This document shows, piece after piece, positions 35,092-47,400 of a stretch of DNA of 64,000 bases. Below the pieces are notes generated by a model. That model saw nothing but the letters and a program-made list of their open reading frames with translations. It searched no databases and was not told where the DNA came from. The stretch is from Hymenopus coronatus (lineage: Eukaryota > Arthropoda > Insecta > Mantodea > Hymenopodidae). The stretch covers positions 29,502,501 through 29,566,500 of the forward strand of contig CM060895.1 in the NCBI GenBank assembly GCA_030762935.1, read 5' to 3'. Every line of letters begins with the position of its first letter. Within the stretch, counting starts at the first letter, position 1. The position numbers were made by a program, and so were the translations under genes.

Positions 35092-35990
35092 CTGAAATAC
35101 ATTCACATGACTTTCTCTATTGTCAAGTGCTAGACACATTCTTCGGAAAGCTTATACTTAATTGAGATTAATCTTTACGAAAATAGGTACACATTACTTT
35201 AGAATTAGATACAAAGGGAATAGCAATAGTCAATGTTTTGCATACTGGATGCTACATACAGTTTTAGCATTCCATACTGGTTTCATGCAATCACAAGAAA
35301 CAACTGAATTTGAAAGGACTTTAAAAGAATGATAAAAGTATTGAACACCTGAAACCATTAATAATGGTTATCTATAAACTGCTTCTAACACAAAAGACAA
35401 TCTTATTTTGAAAAAAGTATGTACTTTAAGGAGATCTACAACTTCTCACTTAAAGTGTACCAGAAAGAGATGCATTTTTTCATGTAAATATCTTTAAAGT
35501 ATGATTTTTTGGAGCTTCTCCTTTACTTGTTGCATAGATGATTTGGTATTTTAGGTAGCATCATCCTTTGGCTATGCTTTGTCACTCCACAAATTGCTGC
35601 ACTATTTTCTTGGGGAAAAAAAAAAAACTGCTCAATTATGCTATGTGGTTTAAGGCCCTTAAGTGTGCAACAAGTATTGAAGATTGCCCAACATTTCAAT
35701 CAAAATCATAACCAATTTTAAGAAATTAAAAAGTTAAAAAAATATTCCCTGTAAAATGTAGTTGGAGGTGAATATTCTGTGGATATTCTTGAAAGAAGTC
35801 TTTGGAAGATACTACATATAAGCACAAAGTTTAGCATTTATGCAACTTTTCTTTTCTGTTCATTTAGACATATTCACATGGACCTTTTTCTAAATTTCTT
35901 GGGGAGAATCAGGGGTCTTTAAAACAACTACTGCCGATGAAATCCCAGTATCACTTATTTTGGTAGAATAAAATACCAGCTTTTTCATCA
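35092..35990 (+). repeat. Old family P repeat
   Basis: Diverged copy recognised by acattcacatgactttctct at the start, the tggaagatactacat block, catggacctttttct and gatgaaatcccagtatcact near the end. Confidence 0.6.
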
Positions 35991-37640
35991 ATGATGTCTA
36001 GAAAGTAAACAAAGCTTAAAGCCCATTAAGGTATTTAAATTATGAGTATAACTTGGAAACAATTTAAATATATGTGAACAAGACTGCTGAACTGCAGTAG
36101 ATAATTCTGGCAAGTGCTAAATGAAATGCCAGCTTCAGAAGAGTAGAGTTAAACAACGAAGTATTCTTTATAATAGGAAGTGAAATGTGCATATACATGA
36201 GTATGTAACACCTAAATATGTGCATATTGTGCACAGAAATAATAATACTGGGGAAACAAAACTTTATGTTTATAACACATGTGAACTATAGACGATTCTA
36301 CTTCCATGCATTACGCAGATTTGGTAGTTTTGTTTTTGTGCCATTAGAGCTGCTTTGTAGTAACTTGCCAGTCTGTTAATATACATATAGGGTCCTAAGC
36401 TGGAAAGTATGGCTAGGGGATGTAAGTAGAAAGAGCTGTTGTGAGCAAAGGCCGCGACGCCAGGGTGTAACCAAGGGATCTGTGATGCTCAAAACACCAA
36501 TGGTCCCAAATAGAAAAGAAGAAAATAAAAACTAGGTAATCTACCGGATTTCAAATTTGAAGAAGTTGATGTTTTCAACACTTTCAAATCAGTTTCACAT
36601 ATGGAAGTGTTATCACTAGACTAATATCCGCGAAATTATTGCAATTAAAGAAGTGAAATTTCGCAACAAAGATCTAAATTACTCCAAATAAAAAACAGTT
36701 TGAGAGAATATTATTGAAAATGTTGATTAAAATGTGTATTTGGAAGAAATTGACCTTTAAAATAAAAGTAGATCCGTATTTAATTTATCGTTTTTGAGTT
36801 AGTGTATTCGGTCTTTATTCCTTTGCCCATCCAGATTTAAGAGTATATTATTTCGCGTTAGAAGCGCTCAGATAGTTTGCAAGTTTTTTTTTTTTTTTTT
36901 TTGTTTTTTTTTTTTACCCCCCTTTTTTTTTCCTCTAAAATTCATCATGGCATAGGCTGCCAACATTGATAAAGACAATACCGCGAGGTGATTATTGATA
37001 ACGGTACAATATGGCTACGTTACAGGTGAACTATAGGTGTCTAGGTAGGTTAGGTGTAAGTAATTGAACTGAATAGAAATAAGGGGTAAAAATGGATTTT
37101 CTGAAAATAGGTTCTTTCCAATGTGAAATGCACAGCTTTTGGTTCGTTTTGTTGCTTGCGCATGGGCAGACTAGTTGGTCAGTCGATCAATGGCAAGTCA
37201 AATCTAATGCAATCTCGCTATTAGGGCACGACTCGCGGTTTTCGAGAAAGCAAAAATAGGTTGGGAGTATGGTTTATGCGTTCGTCAAAATTACAAAATG
37301 GAGTATTTACATTTAGCGACAAGTTTTATATATAAGAAACTGGCTCAATTAGAGCGAGTGAGTGGCTCACTGCAACTCAAAAGTAATCACATCTATTACA
37401 AAACACACGTTCCATGTGCATTTTTTTGCTCAGGTTAGTATTTTCAACATTTTCAATCTGGACGTCTTGCGGAACCGTTACCGTCTATTCCCTCACACTC
37501 GCATAAAGGCTGACATCCAGCGAATACGCTCCTCTGAAGTTGGTATTCACTTGACGTATACCAGAATTAATGGAGTCATACAGAATTAACATTTCTTCCA
37601 TTCTCACTTTCGAATACAGTGAGCGTTAAACACAATTAAC

Positions 37641-37786
37641 CTACAATGTCCATGTTCCTTATGTTTTCGTTTCACTTCGGCAAGGAAATCATTTAATAAT
37701 CTTGGTAAGCTGCTGCATATGTTAGCAGCCTTTCCAGTGAACTTTGCCACATGAATATCTGTGCCCTTTTCCTTTGAATGTTCCAT
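37641..37786 (-). CDS. ZSWIM7: ZSWIM7, exon 1 with start codon
   Basis: Begins at ATG 37786-37784 in a good context (A at -3, G at +4). An in-frame TAG lies just upstream, so this is the first possible ATG. It encodes 48 residues, MEHSKEKGTDIHVAKFTGKA through a helix SSLPRLLNDFLAEVKRKHKE comparable to the human N-terminal LPAVVEELLSEM helix. The donor is TGTAG|gttaat at 37641/37640; the last two bases plus the first of exon 2 make an Arg codon. The N-terminus is about 20 residues longer than in human. Total product: 166 residues (human 140). Confidence 0.85.
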
Positions 37787-38010
37787 TCTTGCTTTGTTTT
37801 CTAGCACCTAAATAATAGCCTCATAACCAATTTCGCAGAACGACAATACCTTTAAGTGGAATGATTCGTTTTACCCGCCAAATCACAGCATGAAACAACA
37901 AAACCTAATGTAGCCAACGCAGTAACACCAATTAGCACTAAAAGTTACCAGAAAAATGCTAATTTTTAAATGAGGAGGTAGAAAAGGCGTTAAAACATGT
38001 TAACAGTAAC
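37787..38010 (-). promoter_or_regulatory. ZSWIM7 upstream region with E2F-like site
   Basis: The sequence before the ZSWIM7 ATG contains, at about 37872-37884, ttacccgccaaat, whose - strand form atttggcgggtaa closely matches the E2F site TTTGGCGGGAA. It lies about 90 bases before the ATG. No TATA box is evident. Functional assignment is inference from sequence alone. Confidence 0.35.
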
Positions 38011-38019
38011 AATACTTAT

Positions 38020-38247
38020 CAGCCCGCCTGGGTAGTGTGGTGGTAGCGCGTCTGCCTCAAATCCAAAAGGTCGTGAGTTCGGTTTTTTCGGGGTTTTCCC
38101 TTATCTTGAGAATACGAATGTCGAATAACTTTAAGCTCCAAGGACCCCGAGATCATTTGAGCATCATTTCACCAATTTCATTCATCGTCCGATATGACCA
38201 ACCAGATTAAAGGACGTTAAACAAACAAAAAAAAAAAAAAAAAAAAA
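38020..38247 (+). repeat. SINE family B, full length with poly-A
   Basis: tRNA-derived head with an A-box-like gtgtggtggtagcgcgtctg and B-box-like aggtcgtgagttcg. The body includes cttatcttgagaatacga and tcattcatcgtccgatatga; the end is ttaaacaaac followed by about 20 A. Other copies: 41100-41312 (-) and 13660-13765. Confidence 0.8.
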
Positions 38248-38908
38248 TACTTATCAATTAATACAAGTAGCGTATAGATTAGATTAGAAAGCATTCTATA
38301 TGTTCCTTTAGACCAGGAAGCCACTGAACATAGAACTTGTTAAGGAAGGGATATACATGTATACATATGTTACTACGAAGAAAAAATAATAAATACAATG
38401 TATAAAATTCTAGTACTAAAAGCACGGGTTATAAAAACAGCAGAATAGATATTTAATCACATCATTTCTTTTAAGGTGTGTATGCCACTGCTCTATACTT
38501 AATGTGCTCTATAAAAGCATATGTACTTCCTTTATTTTATTTTATTTTTTGCATGCTTATAAAAACAAAGAGTATCAAAACTTATTGTGTTAAAATGTAT
38601 AAATAAATATAATTTCATTATATGTAATATTGATGCAATATCAGATGATAGTTTTCTAATTATCGACATAATAGTTACTACTAGTAATTATGTAAAATTA
38701 AAATATGATTATTGTATTATGTACTCTTCAGAAATGTCAACAAATTACAACACATATTTACAAATATGTTATGGAATTTATAATTATGTACCAGGGCGTA
38801 AAATATCAAAGCATCGGGCTTTACAGACCTTGTGTCATTGCTAAAAACTAAAAAATTCATTTGACACATTCATGCAAGTCAAAATTTACATCAGTTTAAT
38901 TTGAATAT

Positions 38909-38959
<51 letters not shown>

Positions 38960-39309
38960 CAAAATGCAACACATTATAATACTTGTAAATACAATGATTA
39001 TTATGGTATTGTCAGACAGATTGTCACTTACATCATTTTACTTTGCCCTGAAATTCGCAACATTTTCTTTGAGTTTACTGGGGAGAGCATTAACTATCTT
39101 GATTGTTTCATAATATACTCCTGTCTGAAAGCAAGGACGCTAATAACCATGTAGTTCTGCGCCCCTAAGGTCCATCCATCATCGTCATCATCATCATTAT
39201 TATTATTTCTGAAAGCAACGAAGGTTCGCATTGGGACGATGTATATATTCCTTTTGTCTAGTATTAATGTTATGAATTTCCATGTTTGTTACAAACTATG
39301 TCGATTAAC
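38248..39309. other. No gene seen
   Basis: AT-rich DNA with the AC microsatellite. Open frames here have low-complexity composition and no motif. Confidence 0.5.
38911..38950. repeat. (AC)n microsatellite
   Basis: Pure AC run of 40 bases followed by a short AT run. Confidence 0.95.
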
Positions 39310-40350
39310 TGCATAACATTATAAAATGGATACTATCTAAACACAAGGTAAGGTGAGTATGCCCATTTTTTAAATAGTTCTTTGCATGACTGTCTGCTAT
39401 AAGCATTACAGATTATTCGTATAGTTTTCTTCTGTATCCTGAATATGCATTTACTATCCACTAAGTTAGCCCAGAATATTATTCCATGCTCGATTATGGA
39501 ATTAAAATAGGCAAAATACTCCAATTTAAGTGTATCAATTGAGTGAATTTAACCAGTGTTCGGAGAGCATAACATGCTGAGCTAAGATTAGGTGTGATGT
39601 TAATATGTGACTTCCAGTGCAAATACTTATCTACCTGAAGGCTAAGAATTTCGAATTCATTTAGCTGTTCTAACAATGTATCGTTAATTCCTATGTCTAT
39701 GTGTGTTTGTGGTGAGCGAGTGGTTATAAATTTAATTGTTTTTTCAAGGTTTACTGAGAGTTTGTTTTCCTTGAATCAATTTGACATACAATTTAGAACA
39801 TAGTTTAATTTTACTGCACCGTCACTGAATTCTTTACTTGTTACTAGAACACTAGTATCATCTGCAAATAAATAAATACTTGCAATACTGTTAATGTATA
39901 ATGGGAGGTCATTATGACAAAAGAGGTCCTGGGGAATACCATATTTCACTGATTTCCATTCTGAGGCACTATTTTGATACCCATTGGAGTTACTAATTTC
40001 GACCCTTTGTTTTCTCTTCTCTAGGTATGAAATGAGCCTGCCTAATATGTTTTTCTTTATTTCATAGAGATATAGTTTTGCTATCAGAATCTCATGAGTC
40101 ACACAGTCAATAGCTTTCGCTAGGTCACAGAAGTATCCACCATTTTCCTTTTAATTTAACGCTGTTAAACACTTTTATGCGTGAGCTTGTAAGTTGCATT
40201 ATCTGTCGCTACTTCTTTTCTAAAACCAAACTGTTCTTTGGCAAGTAAGTTGTATTTATCCAAGTAATAATAAAGCCTATTGAACTTTACTTTTTCAAAT
40301 ACTTTTGAGAAAACAGACAAGAGAGATATAGGTTTATAATTTGAGATCTA
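39310..40350 (-). mobile_element. LINE fragment, Jockey/CR1-type reverse transcriptase
   Basis: On the - strand from 40350: SNYKPISLLSVFSKVFEKV, EQFGFRKEVATDNA, then in another frame THEILIAKLYLYEIKKNILG, KYGIPQDLFCHNDLPLYINS and IYLFADDTSVLV (catalytic FADD, near 39870). Then KYLHWKSHINI, FNSIIEHGIIFWAN and SRQSCKELFKKWAY close to 39350. Six or more frame breaks; both ends are lost. It is of the same general type as the 7.6 kb LINE but clearly diverged from it. Confidence 0.8.
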
Positions 40351-40491
40351 ATCTTATTTACTTATATATTGTGGGCTATCAAAGCTAATCACCGAAGCTC
40401 ACGTCTAAAGTAAATTAGAAATTAAGTAATATTAATAATAGTAATACCCGCCAGTTTCCGTAATGGAGAATTAGGAGTTCTCTATACTATC

Positions 40492-40733
40492 GGGCCGCGC
40501 CGTGGCCGAATGGTTAGACCACTCGACTCTCTCCTAAACGGCCGGGGATCGATCCCAAGCGACCGCATGTGAGATTTGTGGTGGACAAAACGGCGCTGGG
40601 GCGGATTTTCTCCGGGTACTCCGGTTTCCCCCGCCATCGCATTTCACCGATGCTCCATCATCATTCATGTATCATCAGTGTCACCGCCTGCGGTGCCATT
40701 AGTAGTTAAACCGGGCGTTAGAAAAAAACGAGG
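40492..40733 (+). repeat. SINE family A
   Basis: tRNA-derived head with A box TGGCCGAATGG (40503-40513) and B-box-like gggatcgatccc (about 40545-40556). The body includes tctccgggtactccggtttc and gatgctccatcatc. It is GC-rich compared with its surroundings and retains many CpG, so it is a young copy. Confidence 0.85.
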
Positions 40734-41029
40734 GTCGTTCTACCCACCTCCTTTTCTGCCCTGTTTGAGAATTCAGGTAGATGTGAAATTATGGTTACAT
40801 AGTTATAAAACAATTTACCATGGCGCAATAGCATACCTAAACACTATTTCCTTGACAATTTAACGGGCATCCTTCACTCTTCAATTTGCTTCAAATGAAA
40901 CCTAGGTACTCTAGCTGGGTGTAAGCATCTTCATCGTATACTTAACGATCGTCAACGTACTCAGGCCACTCAGTCTTGAACCAAACATAGGGAATAATAC
41001 TCTTAACCAAGCTTGTTGGTAGGACAAAG

Positions 41030-41115
41030 CCATATATTATTATAATTATTATTGTTGTTATTATTATTACGTTGTTGTTTGTTGTTATTGCTATTGTTAT
41101 TGTTGTTATCATTAT
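41030..41115. repeat. Imperfect (ATT/GTT)n tract
   Basis: Simple trinucleotide-like run at the 3' end of the neighbouring inverted SINE; probably grown from its A-rich tail. Confidence 0.8.
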
Positions 41116-41312
41116 CGTCATCAGTAGGTCCTATAGGACGATGAATGAAATTGGTGAATTGATACTCAAGTGAGCCCGGGGTCAATAGAGCTCAGATTTA
41201 CTCGATGTTTATCTTCTCAGGATAAGGGGAACCTCCGAAAAAGCCTTATAGGGTAACTCTCCCAAGTTGAGATTCGAACACGGGCACTTTTGAGTGTGAG
41301 GCAAACCCTCTG
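41100..41312 (-). repeat. SINE family B, inverted copy
   Basis: The - strand shows cctcacactcaaaagtgccc and gtgttcgaatctcaact (B box), then ccccttatcctgagaagata and tcattcatcgtcctatagga. Confidence 0.75.
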
Positions 41313-41949
41313 TATTTATGTTTCCCATTGTGGATGAAGCCAGTATTCTTTCTAATTTCTTTATTTAGAGGCATTTGTCAGAAATAGGAATTTAAATTGG
41401 TAGTTGAAAACATTTTCCTCAGGTCAGTTTTCCGGACAGTCTAAAATGGTTTGGTAACATGTGAACACTAACAGTAAGTGCATCAACCGTCATCATAGGA
41501 GTATTCCCTTCCTTAAAAATCCAAAAAGGGAGTTAATGTAAGGAGAATACGTAATTACTATATATCGTCATCAGCATGTCTCTTATGACTTCGTTTGAAA
41601 TGTATCGGGACATTTTCCTCAAGCTTCTAATAAAAAGCTTTGCTTCGTACTTAAAAAGTGGTTGATATGGATTTTGTTCCATACGCACAGACAGACAAAT
41701 TGACACTAATAATTATTTTTCAGTAATTTTGAAAGGGACAATTTAAAAAAAATAAAATTACCAATTAATTGATGAAGGGAGAGAGAATACTGGAAGTGTG
41801 AAGATGAAAATAAATAATAAGTGGAAAGTATTCACAGAGGTATCGTTCACTTCCGTAGAGCATTTATTCGAAGGGCTTGGAAGGAGTCGAACATATATGA
41901 ATGCCCCCGAACATTACCGAATTTTGTTGCATTATCTGGTTAGAGTTAG

Positions 41950-42603
41950 ACAAACTACGGATTCATGCCATAGATCAGCTTTTCGGCGAAGTGAACCTCT
42001 CTGTTGTTCTAGCCTCTCCACCCCCAGTCAAATAACATGGTTGAGCGGTACATCAATACACTAGAAGAATATTTAAGGAGGGTTGTTGCCAACCAAAAGA
42101 GAGACTGGGATTTCAGGATGCCACTTTTATTTGTAGCCTATCGCTCTTCAACCCACGAACCAGACACCAGCAGGTTGACACCAGCTAGTTTGGTCTTTGG
42201 CAGAGAACTGTGTTTACCATGCCACATATGTTTAGGAGACCTCCTGCGGTAGAGCAGCCAGCAGTCGACTACATGGTGGAGAATCTCATAGACAGAGTTC
42301 CCGACATTCATGAGATGGCCCGTCAACACATGCAGGTATCGAGCGACTAGATGAAGATCCGTGGTGATAGGCAGACTATCAGTCGAGGTTTCCATCAGGG
42401 TGATTTGGTGTGATTGTATTGCTCTGCCCGGACCAAGGGGACGCTGCCGCAAGGTTGAACATACATGGCAAGGGCCTCCTTATCTTGTGGTGAAGAGGAT
42501 AAATGATGTCGCCTATCGCATCCAGATGCTGCGCCGAGGGAAGATGTTGATAGTACACTTAGATCGTCGAACCTGCTACCATGATCTTCCTGACCAGTCC
42601 TGA
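41950..42603 (+). mobile_element. Ty3/gypsy integrase fragment
   Basis: C-terminal part of a Ty3/gypsy polyprotein. The frame 42037-42252 encodes MVERYINTLEEYLRR, DWDFRMPLLFVAYRSSTHE and LTPASLVFGRELCLP, the end of the integrase core. After a damaged gap, 42361-42603 gives HTWQGPPYLVVKRINDVAYR and MLIVHLDRR, the C-terminal subdomain. The stop at 42601-42603 lies 11 bases before the LTR. The catalytic DDE region and everything 5' of it are missing or unreadable. Confidence 0.8.
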
Positions 42604-42614
42604 AGAGGGAGTAA

Positions 42615-43272
42615 TGTGACTACTGCATGCTGCTCAAAAGCGCCGCAAATTGTTGCAGTGCTCGGTCGGCTTGCTTTACTTAGAAGTACTGATTGTTGCA
42701 GGAGTCGAAAATTTAACACGTGAAGAGCGGCGGTGTCAATGCAAATTCTTGGAATGTCGTGCCTAGTCGCAGTGGACAAGTGCGAGAATGTTCCCTTTTT
42801 CTGGAAATTTGGACCACGTAATTGAGAGCTATAAAAGGAAGATTTGCAAACAGGAGAGTCAGTTTTTCGACCAGAGTTCTGAACGAACGTGTATGTGGAT
42901 TATGTTTAAAACCCGCCTTGAACTGCGTATGGCGTCGCAGACGATGGCATCGATGATACATGTATTGAAGATGGAGCATCGGTGGAATGCATGAAGCCCG
43001 GAGAATACCCGCTTTGTCCACCACAAATCCCACACGCGATAGCCTGTGTTCGAACCCCGAGAGAGGCTTGGTGAGAAGCCGAGTAGTTCAACCATTCAAC
43101 CACGGTGCAGCTCTATATGGTTGCGCGTGTATAAGAGATAGAGAGAGAAAGCAGTCAGTTGCGTATGTGTCGAAGCGACGAGTTAAAAATTGTATTATAG
43201 AATTGTATGAATTGATTGAAATAAAAACATCTGTTTGTGGTCGCTTTTGGAGTGGAAAAAATACTTGTTACA
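42615..43272 (+). mobile_element. 3' LTR of the Ty3/gypsy element, with SINE inserted
   Basis: Begins tgtgactactgcatgctg right after the purine-rich tgaagagggag and ends tacttgttaca, giving the TG...CA ends of an LTR. A TATA box, ctataaaagg, is at 42830-42838 and a possible AATAAA region at about 43220. A family A SINE at 42908-43112 interrupts it; without this the LTR is about 450 bp. No 5' LTR was recognised upstream. Confidence 0.65.
42908..43112 (-). repeat. SINE family A, inverted, inside the LTR
   Basis: The - strand reads accgtggttgaatggttgaa, then tcggggttcgaacacaggct (B box), gatttgtggtggacaaagc and gatgctccatcttcaat. Confidence 0.85.
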
Positions 43273-44490
43273 GTTTGTACAACTTTTGTTATCATTACCC
43301 AACTATTTTAGAACGGAAACGAATGCCGTGGAGGGAATTCTGTGAATATGCAGTATTATTCAACATTAGTATTAAGTGTATTAATAAAAACGCATTAGGA
43401 AACCTAGACAAAATTGACAAAATTTGGCTACATTTTGTTTTCTAATTGCCTTTAATAGAAAAGAAAAACCTGGTAACCCTGCATCCAAGCACAGAAGCTG
43501 TTTCGCAGTCCAGATTTGGCAACACAGGTTTTCTGTCAAAACGAAATGGGCGGACATTTAGAGATTTTTAATTTTACCATGAGATTTTGAAATATAGTTG
43601 CAAAATGTTTAATTTGTAATTTTTGTAACTTTTTATGAAAGATCACCCGTATTTGATATTCCAGATTATCTTTAAGTAGACAAAGATTTGGCACTTCTAG
43701 AAGCAAATCTACGAATATGGCCAGGTTGGTATATTTTTCATTGGGTTATCCAATAAAATTGAAAGCGAAAGCCTGAATTAAGAGAATCCTTTGGATTTCT
43801 TCCCATTAAATATTGTACAGGTTTATTTTTCATCTTACTGTCAGTTAGTTCTGATAACTAACAAGCTAAGCAAACATATACACCTAGTGAAGGGTGGACG
43901 GGGTTATTCGGATGTTGAACTCCGCTTAGCCTTTCAAAAACGTATTACTAATGTTTTTGTACGATTTTGATAAACTTTTAGTTTATTATTTTATAGTTTT
44001 GCAGTATTGGTATGCTTTTACCTTTTTTAATAGTATAGATGAAGATTAGCTTAGCATTAAGGAAGAAAATGCCATAGCCCCCGCTTTAAGAACAAAAACT
44101 TGGTTGCACTACGTATGTTCGTCTAATTAGGTGACATTTTTGTAATTTTGGTGGTTTCTGGCGGGATTCTCTACAAGTACAAATACCCTCCAGTACCGAC
44201 AATTGAAACTCGGTCAAAATAGTGGGAACACCAGTGATCCTAGAGCAGCGGCCTGGAGTATTGATAATAATTATGATGAAATAGATATGTAATTTTACTT
44301 GTGGTTATAAGTAATATAATCTTAAAGAAAGGAGTGTATGCAGTATTTAATTGCCACAGCTATACCTGTCAGAGTAATGCCGTCTCCTTTTTCGATTTCC
44401 TGGAGATAAAGCCAAGTAAGAACAGTTTTTATGCATAAGATCAGTGATTATCTATGAGATAGCATTTTGTTAAAATTATAAAAATAAAGA
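43273..44490. other. No gene seen
   Basis: About 1.2 kb of AT-rich DNA between the LTR and the next LINE. No convincing exon or repeat recognised. Confidence 0.5.
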
Positions 44491-44499
44491 TCGATTACG

Positions 44500-47400
44500 A
44501 AAGTACACAATTGGAAAGAGGTCATCCCAAGTGGAGGAGATGGAGAAAGGTGATACTGCCCTCACTGCCAGAAGGACATTGATAAAGAGGCAGGACGATC
44601 CTCCCGTAGAAGGTATCTTCCCGACACTTAAAAAGAAAATAGACTCAGCCGACTTCTGCAGCCTTCAAAATAGAAACAATAACAATGTACAACTTATCCC
44701 ATTATAAAGAACATGGATATTCTACAATGGAACTTACGTGGAATAAGAACACATCGACCTAAGCTTGAAATGCTGCTTAACCAGAACGATCCTTTGGTCG
44801 TATGTTTGCAAGAGACTAAGCTCCGTCCACAAGACAGATTCAAACGGTACACCCCTGTAAGGTGTGATCTATCATCGGAGGCACTATGATGCTCATCAGA
44901 CATGATATATTCGGGCAATCAGTATCATTACAGTCCGACATCCAGTCAGTAGCTGTAAGGATTAAACTGTCACATACCAGATTGACCATTTGTAATATAT
45001 ACCTTCCTCCGAGTAACATGCTCTCGCTCACCGATTTAGGGGATCTAGTTTCTCAACTACCAACACCGTTTCTTTTGGGGCTCAACACGAGCTTGTGCTA
45101 AGTTAATTGCCGATTTCTTGAATGATTCTAACCTAATTCTCCTGAACACCGGAGAACCTAAATTTCTAGATGGCGCATAGATCATGCCAACTGGAGCCTT
45201 TTCTCCCGGTTGGTTGACTTTTATAACAACGAGCACGACTCTGTGAATGTCTTAGTGGAGCTCCTCACGAAAAATATTCTTGAAGCTGCCGATCAGTCTG
45301 TTCCACGGTGGACGACCCCAACCAGTCGTCGATTTCCGGTATGTTGGTGGACGGATGAATGCCAGAATGCCATTCGTGATCGCAGGCGTGCTCTCAGGAT
45401 CTTCCAACGTCGCCCAACACTGGATAACCTGATTGAGTATAAAAATATGCGTGCCAAATCTAGGCAGGTCCTTAAGTATACCAAAAACACACCATGGAGG
45501 AAGTTGGTAGCGTCATTCAATCGACATACACCTTCCTCTTTCATATTGGATAAGTTAAGGCGCGTGGACGGAAAAACGACTCATACGCCATTCACCGGTC
45601 TTAAAACAGCTGTAGGAGATGTTATTGATAAGTTTGACGTGGCCAACACTTTTGGCAGTGCTTTCGCTCAAATGTCTAGCTCAGTGAATTATTCACCTGA
45701 TTTTCTTCCTGTTAGGGCTCAGGTAGAATCTCAAGGTTTTAACTTTCGATCTAAAAATCCGGAAGATCGCAACCGTCTCTATCATCTTTGCGAAATTCTG
45801 CACCAGGTCCTGATGGAATACACGTCCACGTGTTGCAACATCTCTCTCCTGAAGGTAAGGCATTAATGCTCGAGGTCTATAATCGTGTTTCGGTTGACGC
45901 CACTTTTACAGACATGTGTTGAGAGGCCACCATCGTACCTATTTTGAAAGCTGGAAAGAACCGTTTTCTTCCATCCAGCTATAGTCCAATTTCCCTCACC
46001 AGTTGCGGTTGCAAGGTGATGGAACGCATGATCAATGGGCGGTGATATGGTGGCTACAAACTCACAACCTATTGACCAACACCCAGTGCGGCTTTCGACG
46101 ACGTCGTTTTCAGCTGACCACCTTGTCTCGATTTCGACGCAGATAATGAATGGATTCACGAAGAACTGTCAAACCATTGGGGTGTTCTTTGACCTCGAAA
46201 AGGCTTATGATACGTGTTGGCGGGCAGGAATAATACGTTCCCTATAGCTACAAGTGGAACATAGGTGGACGCCTCACGTTATTCATTCTGGAGTTTATGA
46301 GGGACCGCGTTTTCCGAGTAAGGGTAAGCACCGGTTTTATCAAATATTTTTGTTCAAGAGAACGGAGTGCCACAGGGATCGGTACTAAGCGTCACGCTGT
46401 TTGCTATAGCAATTAATTCAACCTCGAAATGTATTCTCCCAGGAGTATCGTCCTGCTTATTCGTAGAAGACTTTGCCATCTATTGTACGTCTCAACGCAC
46501 ACCTTTTTTGGAACGCCGTCTGCAGCGGTGTTTAGACAACCTCTCAGATTCGAACTCTAAAAACGGCTTTTGCTTCTCTGCTTAGAAGTCACTCTGCGTG
46601 AACTTCTGGCGCCGCAGGAGGCGATTACTACCTTCACTGCGGTTTGGCACAGTTTTAGTACCATTGGCGGATGAGACGAGTCTCCTTGGTTTGATATTCG
46701 ATAGAAAACTGTGTTTCTCACCACATAACACAGCTGAAAGCGCGCTGAAACGTTCTCTGAATATTCTACGGATACTAAGTGGCAAATCTTGGGGAGTGGA
46801 TCGGACAGACTTAATGTGTCTTTATCGCGCACTGATGCGAGCCAAGTTAGATTACGGATGCATAGTTTTTTCTTCGGCAAGACCATCTGTGCTTAGAAGA
46901 TTAGACACTGTTCATAATCAGGGTATACGTGTGGCTTTTGTAGCTTCTCCAACCAGTCCAGTAGCAAGCCGTTATGCTGAATCGTCAGAAACCCCTGTGC
47001 AGTATAGGTGCGATATTCTGTTAACAAATTATGGCTGTGCATCCTCTTCACTTTTTTTTTTTTTTTTAACACCGAGCTGGACGAACAGTATAGAAATGTC
47101 TTAATTAGTCCACGGCCCCCACGTGTTCGATTCCGAATGCTTCTTCATAAGCACGATATCGTAATGCCTAGAATGTTTCCCAAGGGGGAAAGGGTGCACC
47201 CACCTTGGTTACTTACAACATCCCACGTAAACCTCGGAATGACGGCATACCGAAAGTCTACAATGCCTTTTTCTAGCATCAGTAGATGTTTTTTGGAGTC
47301 TTTGTCAAACTACAATGACCGAACTTGTATATATACTGACGGAAGTAAGTGCACCGTTGGTGTTGGGTGTGCCATTGTTTATAATACCGAACAATATACA

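Larger units (their letters stand above)
32641..37640 (-). other. ZSWIM7: ZSWIM7 intron 1
   Basis: A 5.0 kb intron with GT/AG ends. It contains an A-rich tract at about 32941-32970, a decayed copy of a multicopy Cys-rich protein family (33.4-34.6 kb), an old family P repeat (35.1-36.0 kb) and poly-T at 36886-36930. The 36.4-37.6 kb part is richer in CpG than the rest of the intron. Confidence 0.85.

Noticed and set aside
38901..38950. CRISPR-like or satellite array
   Set aside because: It is a plain AC dinucleotide microsatellite with no spacers.
42987..43445. 152-codon + strand frame
   Set aside because: It runs through the antisense SINE and the rest of the LTR; no protein similarity.
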